DNA of 64,000 bases from contig NC_089259.1 in NCBI RefSeq assembly GCF_963930625.1, positions 10,789,559 to 10,853,558 of the forward strand, written 5' to 3'. The notes beneath the pieces are model-generated. The model was not told the DNA's origin, did no database searches, and saw only the letters and a program-made list of their open reading frames with translations. The position numbers and the translations under genes were made by a program. The DNA comes from Muntiacus reevesi. Its lineage: Eukaryota > Chordata > Mammalia > Artiodactyla > Cervidae. Within the stretch, counting starts at the first letter, position 1. Each line of letters opens with the position of its first letter. Positions 1 to 11,305 of this stretch are shown here, piece after piece.

Positions 1-24
1 CTGCATGGCAGCTAAAAATATCAC
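1..24 (-). CDS. VWA8: VWA8, partial exon cut by the window edge
   Basis: The first 24 bases, read on the minus strand, are the beginning of a VWA8 exon whose rest lies left of the window. A strong acceptor (long T tract then CATAG) ends at base 25. The first two exon bases complete the glycine codon left open by the exon at 2693-2812. The frame then reads DIFSCHA and leaves one spare base. This continues the protein as ...FFGTLG-DIFSCHA, which agrees with what I recall of mammalian VWA8. The piece is too short to call alone; the call rests on phase agreement, the acceptor and the peptide continuity. Confidence 0.85.
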
Positions 25-500
25 CTATGAGGAAAAAAAAAAAGATTCACATTCAGTATGCAACTAACCCCTTATAAGGACATAGCAAATACAGAATGAT
101 CAATGAAAGAGCCATGGGTTGCTCTCCAAAGCACTTCTATTTTTAAATGTGTAAAACTGCATAGAAAGCCTGTCCAACAATAGGTATACAGCAAAAAGCA
201 AATGACTAAAGCAAAAGCAAATGAGACTGAGTGATGTGTGGTTTATTCTACATAGATTTATTTCTGTTAAAAATTATACGATACTTGGATATAATCTCAC
301 TGGTAGATATTCGAGTACAAAGAACAGAAAGAGAAGTCCCTGCAAACTTCTGCCAATCCCACTCCTTCCCCCACAGGCACCCAGGGTTAACAGTTCAGTG
401 TATTCATTTTTTCATACCTGTCAGTATTTAATGTTTATTTATTTTTAATTGATTCATGATTGCCTTACAATATTGGTCTTGCTAGTATTTTTAAATGCAT

Positions 501-645
501 TTACATACACACACACACATATATATATAAATGACTCAGTCATGTCTGACTCTTAATGACCCTATGGACTGTAGTCCACTAGGCTTCTCTGTCCATGTGA
601 TTCTCCAGGAGAGAATACTGGAATGGGTTGCCATGTCCTACTCCA
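501..645 (-). mobile_element. Bov-tA/Bov-A SINE fragment with (CA)n(TA)n tail
   Basis: Bases 531-645 match, in reverse orientation, the Bov-A core (canonical forward text: ggcaacccactccagtattc ... gacagaggagcctgg ... gtcggacacgactgag). The 501-530 stretch is an alternating CA/TA microsatellite at the element's tail side. The 12-mer ttttaaatgcat flanks the unit on both sides (489-500 and 646-657), consistent with a target-site duplication. This is a ruminant-specific SINE family. Confidence 0.85.
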
Positions 646-1354
646 TTTTAAATGCATACATACAAACATACATAGTTTTGATAATTTAGTCTTTTTCCAT
701 TAACTGGAAAATACTCATGTGGTTCTGAGATTACACTTTTAACTTTATAACACATGGTAAATATCTTCAGAGATTATATACATATATGCGTGCCTTTTAA
801 TGTATACTAAAAATGGGGAAATTAGTATCATCACTCTCTAAACAATTTATATCTTGTTCAGATTGCTAGAATACACTTTATAAGTTGGTTTCAGAGAAGT
901 AAACATGCAGAGATAATATCTAAGTAAAAATCAAGGAAAAGGAACTGGAAACAAAATATTTCACCCATGATTTAGACAACTGAGAATATGCTAGAAAAAT
1001 ATAATCTATGCTCAAGAGAGAGAAATTTCTCAAATAAAAGTTCACATAATTTTGATTTATAATCCAAAGGACAGGGACCAAAGGAAGTTAGAGTAAATAG
1101 ATTTGCATTATTTAATATGTTCATTTGAGAAAGGAAGGATATTTAGAACTTACTTTGGCTCAGAAATGACTCAAATCATTCTTTTATTGTTATCATATAT
1201 TCATGAAAGCAACTGAATAAAATGCAACCATGATAACTTCAAGCTTGTATCTCATAGGTTAAACTCATTCAAATACAAACATGAAATACAGCTTTGGCCT
1301 TTTTTTTGGTGAAAAGCAAATGCAACACTCATATAAAGCTATAATCGACCCCTT

Positions 1355-1860
1355 ATTCGTTCACTCATCGAATAATGATTAAATTCCTTCTATGTGCCAA
1401 GTAATACTCTATGTACTTTATAGACCTCAGTGATCAAAAACACACAACCCCCTGTCCTCATGGAGTTCAGATGCTGGCGTAGGGAGGCAATAAACAATAA
1501 TTGCAAATGTTAGAAATTATATGTTTCAAGGAAAAAGAAAAGCACAGTACAGTACTTGAGGAATGGTGATGGCGGGGGACGTCGGACAGGCCGGCCTCAC
1601 GGAGGAGGTGACAACTAGGCAAACGCAGGTATGTGATGGAGGAGCGCGGCAGGCACAGCTGATGCCAAGACCCTAGGCAAGCAGAGCTGGGATATTCAGA
1701 GAAGGGGCGGCGGGCAGAGGGGCTGGAAGAGCGTGAGCGACGGGACAGCAGCACGGAGGAGGGCAGGAAGAGGGCCAGTGAGCTCAGGGGATGTGGGAGA
1801 CTCGTCTGGGGAAATGCTGTGCATGCTGAGCATATTCGTGTACACACATCCCTCCTGCCT
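1355..1860. repeat. Ancient interspersed repeat, family not named
   Basis: The stretch contains the widespread mammalian motif of the type 'tattatgtgcca...cctcatggagttc', here as ctatgtgccaagtaatactc followed by cctcatggagttcag, then an AG-rich part. The same architecture recurs at about 27.64-28.48, 43.54-43.67 plus 44.27-44.94, and 61.37-62.39 kb. I recognise it as an old repeat but cannot assign a family name without a library search. Open frames across it are not genes. Confidence 0.5.
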
Positions 1861-1864
1861 TTTA

Positions 1865-2190
1865 TTTTCTATTCATTCAAATGGCAGACTACCACACAAG
1901 CTGTTCTTATTGTTTCACTTAATACATTTCTAGGAACCTTTTTTCCTTTGGTATCAGCATGTAAACTCATGCTCCACCTTTTTTTAAACAACTGCACGGT
2001 AATCTACTGAGTGGATATAATAGAATTTCTCCATTCAGTCCCATTGGGATGTACATTTGGGTTGTTTCCTTTTATTTCTGCAACTATAAACAATGCTATA
2101 TTGCCTATCCTTGTACTTTAAGCATTGCACAGGGAATTTCCTTGGATAAATTCCTTGATGTGGAATGGCCAGATCAAAAATCCTACTAGG
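1865..2190 (-). mobile_element. Ancient L1 3' fragment
   Basis: The text 'cattgggatgtacatttggg ttgtttcc ... aactataaacaatgct ... ggataaattccttgatgtgg aatggc' is the antisense of the conserved 3' part of mammalian L1 ORF2, heavily diverged. No open frame survives. Confidence 0.6.
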
Positions 2191-2444
2191 AGACTGAGCC
2201 TGCTTCACGTTGAGTATGGAATGCTTCACGCTGAGTATTCAGAATGAGCTACTTGTCACAGAGAAGAGAAGTTCTTCTTAAAGGTTCCTGATGATTCAGT
2301 TTAACCCAGGGCCTCTGCAATCAATGTGAGTCAGTCTCCTCAGGGCTGGCCTCAAACCTTTTCATAGTTAGCGGGATGTGATGAATACCAAACACTAAAA
2401 ACCCTTCTTAATCTGTGTTCTACTCTAAGACAATCTATAGTCTT

Positions 2445-2610
2445 AGACATGAACCCAAGTTCTAACACTTATTTTCTGAGTGACCCTAGAAAAATAGTCT
2501 CTCCAAATATCAGACATTCTCTTCCTCTAAAATGGGGATAAAAATACTCTCACAAAATGGCTGTGATGATGACAGCACATGGGAGCATTTAGTCGGGAAC
2601 ATTCAGTGAC
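2445..2610 (+). repeat. MIR SINE, diverged
   Basis: The order of motifs follows the MIR consensus in forward orientation: a 'gaacccaagttc' segment, 'gtgaccctag', 'cttcctctaaaatgggga', then an 'ataaaaatactctcacaaaatggctgtgatgatg' tail-side segment (here in part). It lies just downstream of the VWA8 exon at 2693-2812. Confidence 0.6.
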
Positions 2611-2692
2611 AGCCAATATAGCATTGTTACTAAGATGACATTATTATTGTTATTGCTATTGTTTTGGTTATTATTATCATTATAGTTTTTAC

Positions 2693-2812
2693 CTAAGGTA
2701 CCGAAGAAATCATTGCCTAGGAAAGGAAATCCAGGTCTGTTGGCCAAAACAATCATTCTAAAATCAGGATGAATCACTACAACATTTTCTCTTCCATTGA
2801 CTAGTGCAGCAT
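2693..2812 (-). CDS. VWA8: VWA8 exon: AAA+ segment with sensor-1-like strand
   Basis: A 120-base exon read on the minus strand. It follows a TTTTTTTTTCAG acceptor and ends at a GTAAAA donor. Two bases complete an Asn codon begun in the previous exon. Then come 39 codons including NGRENVVVIHPDFRMIVLAN and RPGFPFLGNDFFGTL, and one base of a Gly codon carries into the next exon. In AAA+ proteins of the MoxR/midasin/dynein type, a hydrophobic strand ending in Asn after the Walker B region acts as sensor 1; MIVLANR fits that position. VWA8 is a nuclear-encoded mitochondrial protein with AAA+ ATPase modules and a C-terminal von Willebrand A domain. No stops or frameshifts are seen. Identity is from recognition of the protein and from exact joining with its neighbours. 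Confidence 0.95.
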
Positions 2813-2969
2813 CTGAAAAAAAAATTTCAATTTATTCTTTACTGATATTCAATAATTCAACATCAATTCAATATCAAGTTATAAATTCAATATCAAGTTA
2901 GAGCCTTTAAAATCACACAAGCAGTCATATAGTTTTATAACTAGAGGGTTGTAAAACAACTCTAACAAA

Positions 2970-3845
2970 TCTGGTCAGGTGGTCTGGTATTCCCATCACT
3001 TGAAGAATTTTCCACAGTTTATTGTGATTCACACAGTCAAAGGCTTTGGCATAGTCAATAAAGCAGAAATAGATGTTTTTCTGGAACTCTATTGCTTTTT
3101 TGATGGTCCAGAGGATGTTGGCAATTTGATTTCTGCTTCCTCTGCCTTTTCTAAATCCAGCTTGAACATCTGGAAGTTCATGATTCATGTACTGTTGGAG
3201 CCTGGTTTGGAGAATTTTGAGCATTACTTTACTAGCATGTGAGATGAGTGCAATTGTGCAGTAGTTTGTGCATTCTTTGGGATTGCCTTTCTTTGGGATT
3301 GGAATGAAAACACCTTTTGCAGTCCTGTGGCCACTGCTGAGTTTTCCAGATTTGCTGGCATATTGAGTGCAGCACTTTCACAGCATCATCTTTTAGGATT
3401 TGAAATAGTTCAACTAGAATTCCATCACCTCCACTAGCTTTGTTCGTAGTGATGCTTCCTAAGGCCCACTTGACTTCACATTCCAGGCTGTCTGTCTCGA
3501 GGTGAGTGATCATACCATCATGATTATCTGGGTCATGAAGATCTTTTTTGTACAGTTCTTTTGTGTATTCTTGCCACCTCTTCTTAACATCTTCTGCTTC
3601 TGTTAGGTCCATACTATTTCTATCCTTTATTGAGCCCATCTTTGCATGAAATGTTTCCTTTGTATCTCTAATTTTCTAAAAGAGATCGCTAGTCTTTCCC
3701 ATTCTATTATTTTCTTCTATTTCTTTGCGCTCATCACTGAGGAAGGCTTTCTTATCTCTCCTTGCTATTCTCTGGAACTCTGCATTCAGATGGGTATATC
3801 TTTCCTTTTCTCCTTTGTGTTTCGCTTCTCTTCTTTTCACAGATG
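2970..3845 (-). mobile_element. BovB (RTE-type) LINE fragment, reverse transcriptase region
   Basis: Minus-strand translation gives typical BovB reverse transcriptase text, including ELPDVQAGFRKGRGSRNQIA and FCFIDYAKAFDCVNHNKLWK. The latter contains the FxDxxKAFD catalytic-type motif of RTE polymerases. Upstream peptide (about 3232-3639) gives MGSIKDRNSMDLTEAEDVKK RWQEYTKELY. The frame is broken by shifts and a stop, and both element ends are missing, so it is inactive. BovB is a known horizontally acquired LINE of ruminants. Two longer copies in this window (13.4 and 46.4 kb) share the sequence. Confidence 0.95.
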
Positions 3846-4848
3846 TGAAGTGCCTGGAGTCTTACTGAGATGAGTCAGTAAGAAGTTATACCCATGCTTC
3901 TTGATGATGACAAAAAGTAACCTTTCAATGTGCCACACATTCATGTACTGATAACACCATTAGTTTTAACATCTGAGTGTAGTGGTAAATAACAAGGGTA
4001 TGTGGTCACATGAAAAATTTAATTAGTTATCTAACATAAAAATGACAATAAAACACGAAAACAAAAAAAACAAAGAAAATGAAAAACATAGGCATGGAAG
4101 TGATGCTTTATGAAACTATGTTCAAAAGAGCTTCAGCTGCTCTTGTGCTTAAAATGTCATCTACAATCAAACTTGAATTTAAAAATTATGATGATGACTC
4201 CTTTGCTTCTAGATTATCCTTCAAAAATATACCTAAAAAATGTAAAGGGCTACCAGGAGATTGTCTCTGTTTAACCACAAGTTTATTCCAGTAGTTCTTT
4301 CTTGCTTTCTATTTCACTGTCCTTATAATGCCTCTAAAAAGGGCAGGCAGCATTCAAATCTTGAGAGTCTGAATGATTTTCTAAAAGATAGTTATCAGGT
4401 TGTTTAACTCAAATTCTCACTTTTTCCTATACTCATTGTGAAACTGTAGTCTCAGAACATTTTTATTAGAGCTAAGTTTCCTAGGTTTGGACGCGGCAGT
4501 CTTGCAATGACAATGTCCAAGAAGAAATCTCTGTGGCGATGGACTTGTACATTTTTATAGACTCTTCTGTACATACTTTTTGAATATTGAAAATTTCAGT
4601 CATTATTCCCAATTTGTTTGGCTACCTTGCTATTGACTATATTTCAGTGGCTAGTTAAAGATCTTCAAGTCTTTTCATCACACAAAAATTAAAAACTAGA
4701 AAATGTTCTCACATTGCACTATGCAATTTTTTCCTATGGGTTAAACAGATTTATGAGATTTATCTATCTACATTTTCCCTAACAACCACAAAAATAAAAA
4801 GAAGGTACTCCAAAGCAGAGTAACTTCTTTCTGAGGCAAGTGTGTATG

Positions 4849-4858
4849 GTGTGTGAGT

Positions 4859-4901
<43 letters not shown>

Positions 4902-4921
4902 GTATACATATATATATATAA
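4849..4921. repeat. (GT)n/(AT)n microsatellite
   Basis: About 20 GT dinucleotides, with interruptions at the left side, run into alternating ATATATGTATACATATATA. This is likely a polymorphic simple repeat within a VWA8 intron. Confidence 0.95.
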
Positions 4922-5363
4922 CTGATATTAAATATCCAGCAATTTTTTTCTAATTATACTGAGCTAATAATAACATTGATTTTAACATTATAAGTAATAC
5001 AAACATGGTAGAGCTTTAAAAATTTCAAATAATAATGAAAGAAAATAAATTGTACACAAATAATTGAGACATAAGTATAAAAGGGATTATATGTTCGTAT
5101 TCTCAGAGTAGAAAAAATATGAAGCTGATTTGTCCTAAAGCTACTCTTGAAATTTTCATAGATACTCTCTGGCTATTAGGAAGTGAAACTGACAAAGCTA
5201 GATTCAGACATATTGATTTTTATTAATAATTATAATACAGACAACTTGACTTATACTGAATTTATGTTTGTTATTTGTAGATAAGCAGCCAGCTAAGTGT
5301 GTGATCTGATACAACAGATGTAAAAATTGCACATTGAAAGAAAAGTTGCTTTTTTATACTCAC

Positions 5364-5499
5364 TTGCAACAATGCGTCGTCCATCTGCTAGAATCATTTC
5401 TCCATTTTCTACCAGAGTTTTTAAAATACAGGTGACATTTGTTGGAGCCTTGTCTGCCTCATCTACTACCAGAACATGACCCAATTTTACTGCTTTAAC
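5364..5499 (-). CDS. VWA8: VWA8 exon: Walker B of the AAA+ module
   Basis: A 136-base exon on the minus strand: 45 codons plus one base. It starts after a CTTCAAAG acceptor and ends at donor GTGAGT. The peptide runs VKAVKLGHVLVVDEADKAPT through ENGEMILADGRRIVA. VLVVDEAD is a Walker B motif (four hydrophobic residues then Asp-Glu), which coordinates Mg2+ and activates water for ATP hydrolysis. The following 'ILKTLVENGEMILADGR' resembles the region after Walker B in MoxR/midasin-type AAA+ proteins. The exon enters in phase 0 from 7424-7499 and leaves in phase 1 to 2693-2812, where the joined codon is Asn. No lesions. Confidence 0.97.
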
Positions 5500-7423
5500 C
5501 TTTGAAGACAGAACATTTATTGTAAACAAAACAAACAAACAAAAAAAATGAAAGCAAACGTTTTAAAAATTATATCACTCATTGCTTTGGATTTGTAATA
5601 GATGGTGTTCTGCAAGCTATAAATATAACATCACAAAAAATGTCTGTAGCAGAGTTGGAAACTGTATTTATGGATCTCCACCAAAAGCTTCTCATAGTTA
5701 CTGAACTGCTAACTCTGCAGTAATCACTTTATTTTCTTGCAGCATCCTAATTAGCCCTATGTTGGCGATGTTCACATTTTACACCCCCAGGAAGGGGAGA
5801 ATTAAAACAAGTATTGACATATCAAATAGAGAAGTTAAAGGGCTGGGGGGGGGGGGGGCAAAGATGAATGATTGTGATCATCAATACTGGATATCAGAAC
5901 ACTGCACTTGTGGTAGCCTTAAAAGAGTGCACACTTTTAAGAGATCAGTATGTATAGTGGAGAAACGGGCAGTCAAGACAAAGAGAATCAATGGTCAAAC
6001 TGAAGAAACCTGCACCCTACTGAGGGAAGAGTGAATATGAACAGTCTATCTTGGCTGATGCAGAGGTTAAATGTAAGAAAAGAAAGAAAAGGATCTGAAA
6101 GTGCAGATCAGGTCTCGACTAATAAAAACTTGACTGCCAGTGTGTTTTGTCTCATTAAATAACAGGAAGAGTTAAAGATTTATGAATTCAGACATGATAA
6201 CAAGTTTAGAGCTACAAGTCAGTGCCTTTAATCTTGCAGAAATATGTAGAATAGACTAGAGGGGGAATATCATAAAAACTTTGTAAAAAAAGTGATGTGA
6301 GGATCTGATTTTAGGGAAGAGGGCATGGGTAAAAAAATGGAAATAAAAAGCATTATATTATCTGAAGAAATATTCAGAGGTATATTCTATAGCCTTGGCA
6401 ACTAATTAGATGGGAAGAAGTAAAAGGAAAAATAAGAGAGTTCTAGGTCTTGGACGACTGAGTAAATCAGATAAAAAGATAGGAAAAAAGCTAAGAAAAA
6501 CTCTTAAAAACATTTAAAAAGAATGGATAGGAGATACTCGATGAACTTCAATGTAAACACAGAGATTATTTTTTTTAAATAGTAAGAAACAGCTCATAAC
6601 ATAAAATGGAGCATATCATAAACTTTTTTCATTACATGATTTTGGCAAATAATTTTAAAGAAACACAGATTGAGAAATAGGTGATTCTCTCTACCACAAA
6701 TATCTTATTTCATATTCTAAAAATATGAATAAGAAATTTTCTTTTTAACTTTAGGGTAAAAATAACCTGAATTTTTAAAAAAAGAGGGAAGCTTCTATCC
6801 CCAGCTCCAGCCTTCACATATCTGTTCAGAGAAAGTCAGTCCAGTCTGGAAGGACTCAGACAGGAGGTCCTGAAGACGTCCATCACCGGGGTCTGGACCC
6901 CAGAGTTCTCATGATGGCTTATCTGTGCCATTGCTGGAGAGCAGTTATCTACACAGAAAGACATGCCTGGCAGAACAGGATTTTTGGGGGGCACGGGGCT
7001 CTTATGTGAGAAGATAAGGAATGATCTTCCCAGCTGTCCAAAATGTTAGGCTAATATTTTACTCATTAAAATCATTTTAAAAAACATTCCAGAAGCATTA
7101 TCTAATTTCAAAGTCTGCACATCTGAAAACAACAGCAAACTTTTTTTCTTTTTTGAAAGTTCTGGAATGGAAAAGTCATCTTTAGAGTATTTCTATCATT
7201 CCCTAAATCTCTCTCTGGAGAGAGGAACAGAAAAAGAAAACATGTCATGTTCCCAGTAATTTGCATTTAAATATCCACTCTCCAAACGACATATGAATGA
7301 GTGTTTTCTAGTTAAGACTGAAACATATTGGAATCAGTGGGGTATTTCTTCCCCTTAAAAGCTGAAATATAATTATCATTCAAAGAACACAGTTGAGAAT
7401 ATTCATATAACTGCATTACTAAC
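5500..7423 (-). other. VWA8: VWA8 intron (1.92 kb)
   Basis: GT-AG intron (donor GTTAGT, acceptor CTTCAAAG). It has no repeat I can classify firmly and no gene. A run of 14 G lies at 5845-5858. The 91-codon plus-strand frame spanning it (5759-6034) is judged to be chance. Confidence 0.9.
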
Positions 7424-7499
7424 CAAAGGTGAGTCTTCATATACAATAAGTCCATCTTTAACAGAAGGCTGAAGAGTAAGTGTTTGGACTGTGGTGTCC
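7424..7499 (-). CDS. VWA8: VWA8 exon: linker between Walker A and Walker B
   Basis: A 76-base exon on the minus strand. Its first base completes an Arg codon split with the exon at 41308-41384; 25 codons follow, reading DTTVQTLTLQPSVKDGLIVY EDSPL. The acceptor is AACTTTAG and the donor is GTTAGT. It leaves in phase 0 into the Walker B exon. In VWA8 this stretch lies between the P-loop and the catalytic Asp-Glu of the same ATPase module. The exon is short and would be missed by length-based gene finding; recognition rests on exact phase agreement on both sides. Confidence 0.96.
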
Positions 7500-9040
7500 C
7501 TAAAGTTAAACCAACAGATTTTATAGTTAGTAAATAAATAAAATGACATTTGATCTCGAATAAAACACAAGAGCATTTCTCTTTTTCTTCCTTTAGTTCA
7601 CCATCCAGCTTCTCCTAAGACGAATAAAAAAGCAAATGAAATTCCACTTAGCAACAGTGTTTTGTGGATGTTGATATAAGTTATAAAGGTTTGGGAATTA
7701 CTCCAAGTTTACATATTATCCAGGCTCTTTACTTCTCCATTTCCCAGTAATTTCCCTATGACCATTTTACTCTTTAAAATCACCTCCTGAAGGTGAAAAG
7801 GAGAAATTAAAAATAAATATTTGCATTACCTATACAATATTTACATTATTTAAAAATAATCTGATGGTGAGTTTGGTGATTACCGGCATGCTGATGAGCC
7901 TGATTAAAGAGAGTTTGTGAATTACACTTTGTGGCCCAACCTGCCATCACGCAAGACCCTTTTACCTCACTCCAGCAAACAGCGGATTGTGAACATTTCT
8001 GCTAGGATTAGGGCAATTCATGTTACTTTCTTAAGTCTACCTACTACTATCTACCTGACTTTCCTTTAGACCAGGATTTTCAAAGTATTAACAGTGAGCT
8101 ACTTAGATGTTATCCAACTCCACACACGACAGATATGCAGTTCACATCACCTATGAATATTCTTGCTCAAAATGTTATAGTTAGTAAAGAAATAAAATGA
8201 CATTTGATCCAGAATAAAACACAAGAGTCATATATCCATTTTTTGTATTCCTGGGTCTCCTAAGTTTACTGTAGGGTACACTTTTGCTATCTTCTGCTAA
8301 AAAAAATACATTTTTGGGTTTTAAACAAATAACAAGAGTTTAGTTAATATCACAAATTCACTCTTCATATTCTGGCAATACAGAAGGGTGGGTGAGGAAA
8401 AGAAAGAGATGTGTTCACACAGATTTTTATAGCAATATAGTCAATTTCTCACCTCAGCTGTCACGTATTTAATGGGCAATAACGTGACACCTCCCAGCAC
8501 CGAAATGGAAAAAGGAACTCTTGTATCATTATCAGTAGAAATGAAACTCAGTCATTACTTTAATAATTATGGTGCTTCATAGCAGATTAAGAACAGGAAA
8601 TTCAAGGTGAATTACAAGTTTAAAAAGGCAAATGAATTTGTTCTATAACACATTAATTCTGAGAGCATACAATTTGGTAAATTAGATTTATCAAAAGACT
8701 TGTGGTAGAAATAAAAAACATAGGCTTGAGGGAACAAGCACAAATCAGGTGATTCTTAAAAGGGACAAGGGATAAGGATAAATACATATGGGAAACATGG
8801 CTTTCAGTGAAAGAGGCAATGAGAAAGAGCAACTTAAAGGGAAAAAGTGGTTTTGTTCCATTCTTATTATTGGTCCTTTGTCATAAATGTCAAAGGAAAA
8901 GCAAAGGCTAGCAAAATATGTAAAATGATATTCAATTAAAAAAACAGGTTGGCTTATATGTCAGTTCCTTATTATATACGAGTAGATAATAACTCACTAT
9001 CTTCTGCATAGCACTTAATACAACAGCAAAAAAAAGCTAG

Positions 9041-9340
9041 CATTTCCCTGGTGGCCCAGTGGATTAGAATCCGCCTGCTAATACAGGGAACACAGATTTA
9101 ATCCCTGGTCCAGGAAGATTCCACATGCCACGGAGCAGCTAGGCTTGGGTGTCACAACCTCTGAGCTCACGCTTTACAGCCTGTGAGCTTCAACCCCTGA
9201 GCCCACACGCTGCAACGATTGAGGCCGGCACACCTACAGCCCATGCTCGGCAACAAGGGAAGCCACTTCAACAAGAAGGCCACAGACCACAGCAAAGAGC
9301 AGCCCAAGCGCAGCAAAGGAGAACCGCTGCAACCAAAAAT
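9041..9340 (+). mobile_element. CHR-type tRNA-Glu SINE
   Basis: It begins with catttccctggtggcccagt, goes through a degraded tRNA-derived B-box (ggaacacagatttaatccct), then the long repetitive 'ctgagctcacgctttacagc...gcccacacgctgcaacgatt' body typical of cetartiodactyl CHR SINEs, and ends in an A-rich tail. It is distinct from Bov-tA, which shares only the tRNA-derived head. The open frame across it on both strands is not a gene. Confidence 0.85.
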
Positions 9341-9440
9341 GTGTAAGTATGTATTTTTTAAAAGCTTGTTTTTCAAGGTATCTTACCATATTATAAATTT
9401 CAACTCAGTAAATGATGACTACTGTCACAAGTAGCAAATA

Positions 9441-9629
9441 AGTGAAAGTGAGAGTTGCTCAGTCGTGACCAATTCTTTGATACCCCATGGACTGTATAGT
9501 ATATATATACCCCATGGAATTCTCCAGGCCAGAATACTGGAGTGGGTAGCCTTTCCCTTCTCCAGGGATTGAACTCAGGTCTCCTTCATTGCAGGTGGCT
9601 TCTTTACCCGCTGAGCTACCAGGGAAGCC
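9441..9629 (-). mobile_element. Bov-tA SINE
   Basis: Reverse orientation. From the right it reads the tRNA-derived head (ggcttccctggtagctcagc on the minus strand), then the Bov-A core. A short internal duplication around 'accccatgga' (9482-9518) with an AT run is peculiar to this copy. Confidence 0.92.
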
Positions 9630-11204
9630 ATGAGAGAAGAGCATATAAATTGACTCTTAAAGACAATAAAATGATTCTTTTTTAGAAAATATTTGACAAA
9701 AATCATTGCTTTGGTTTTAGGAGCATCATAGTAATTCTCCATACAAATAATCAATGACCCTAAGAGAATATTTTATTCGCTGCAGTTTCAATTCTATTAT
9801 GATTTGTTCCTCTCAAGAACAGCTTTGAAATATAAGCTCATAAAAGCTGAAGTACAGTCAAAATTTCAACAATACTGGGGAAAAAAAAAAACACATCTTA
9901 GTAACAGTTTCTTAGCCTACAGTTTAATAAACAGACATCTCTCCAGGACATAACAATTACCAGCAATGCTTGAGGAATTAATTAGAATGTTCAGCTAATT
10001 GCTGACATTTATGTTAGCACCAATTGTTCTCACTTACTAGTTTACAAACTAAAGCTGTCCATCAATTAAAGCCTGTGTTGATAAAGAGGCTACTCGAAGA
10101 AACACGGTGCTAAACTCCAGTCTTATTTTAACTCTGTGACTTTAAAGTTTATTTAAGTTGGAGTTATTAATGCTTCAATAGTAATTCAAAATGATTCCAG
10201 ATGCAATAAAAGTGATTAGATTGAATAAAGACCAAGTTTTTATCAAAACAAAGACAGCAAATTGGCCACTGGAGAGCAAGCACAATCCATTCCTGCATCT
10301 TTGCTAATAAAGGTACATTAAGCTAATAAATTCTAATTTATTGAGGAGCAAAAGATCTCAAAATAGCAGTGTCAGATTTGAGGATGATATTTTAGTAAGT
10401 TGTATTTAAATTGGCTTATGGTTAGCTGTCTTTTAGAAAAACAATAATAGTTAAGCACAAGGGTGAAGGAAGTAAAAAGACACATAGGAGCTCAAATAGC
10501 TAATAAAAATCTTATCTAACTTTGCAGTTCATTAAAATAGAGATGGCTCAAGTAATAGTCCACTCATTATTATAAACCAAGCATGAGAAAAGAAAGATGG
10601 AATATGACTCACAGGAGGCACTTTACAAATATTTGCTTGATATTTTAAGAAGCGGGATGATTATGAAAATAGAATCAAATGGTAATTTTTAAAAATTAGA
10701 TATAAGCATAAAATTACTGTCTGAGAAGTAAATGCTGTTGAAGGATATTTGAAGTGAAGAAGTCATGGCATTATCAAGACTATTATTTCTACAAGGATAA
10801 TTTTAAAACAAGTAATGAAATAAAGATAAGAAGTACTAATAATAATTATTATTAATAAAAGAAGAGTGTTAACTTAGACAAAAAGGATGCAAACAAATTT
10901 GAGAATTAATGTTTACAAACATTCTGTGCTCTCTTAACACTTCCTTCCTGCCTTGCCTACAAAAGACAAATTTATTTTGCTAAGTTGGGAAAGAAACTTC
11001 CCTGAGCCCTCAAACAAAAATAATCACTAACATAAGCAGTGTTGCCATACAATTCAAAAAAAAGAAGATACAAATTAGCTGTGATTATTGCAGGGTTAGT
11101 TAAAAACCAGCACTGGTCTATTAATAAATAGTCCTCCTAGTTTTGTCAGTTACTTCAACTTTCTTGTTTTTAAATCACTTAAACTCTTCTTAAAAATTAC
11201 TATT

Positions 11205-11305
11205 ATTTTTTTCATGCACAAGTATATATTTATTGCTTTAACTTTTTGTGTTGTTGGAGTATAGCCAATTAACAATGCTGTGATGGTTTCAGGTGGACAG
11301 CCAAT
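11205..11305 (-). repeat. Short interspersed-repeat fragment, probably old L1 3' end
   Basis: 'ttgttggagtatagccaatt aacaatgctgtgatggtttc aggtggacag' resembles the antisense L1 3'-terminal text common in cetartiodactyls ('attgaagtatagttgattta caatgttgtg...'). It is short and diverged; the assignment is tentative. Confidence 0.4.

Larger units (their letters stand above)
25..2692 (-). other. VWA8: VWA8 intron (2.67 kb)
   Basis: Intron between the exon at 2693-2812 and the edge exon. The donor is GTAAAA, a fairly weak match; the acceptor has a run of ten T before CCTCATAG. It contains a SINE with microsatellite tail (501-645), an ancient repeat (about 1355-1860), an old L1 fragment (about 1865-2190) and a MIR (about 2445-2610). 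Bases 660-1350 and 2190-2440 are AT-rich with no gene or repeat that I recognise. The short open frames at 221-448 and 1467-2229 lack gene-like features. Confidence 0.85.
2813..5363 (-). other. VWA8: VWA8 intron (2.55 kb)
   Basis: GT-AG intron with a good donor (GTGAGT) and a T-rich acceptor. It contains a BovB fragment (about 2970-3845) and a GT/AT microsatellite (4849-4921). Bases 3850-4848 and 4922-5363 are AT-rich with no recognisable gene; the 71-codon frame at 4079-4294 has no family resemblance that I can see. Confidence 0.9.
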
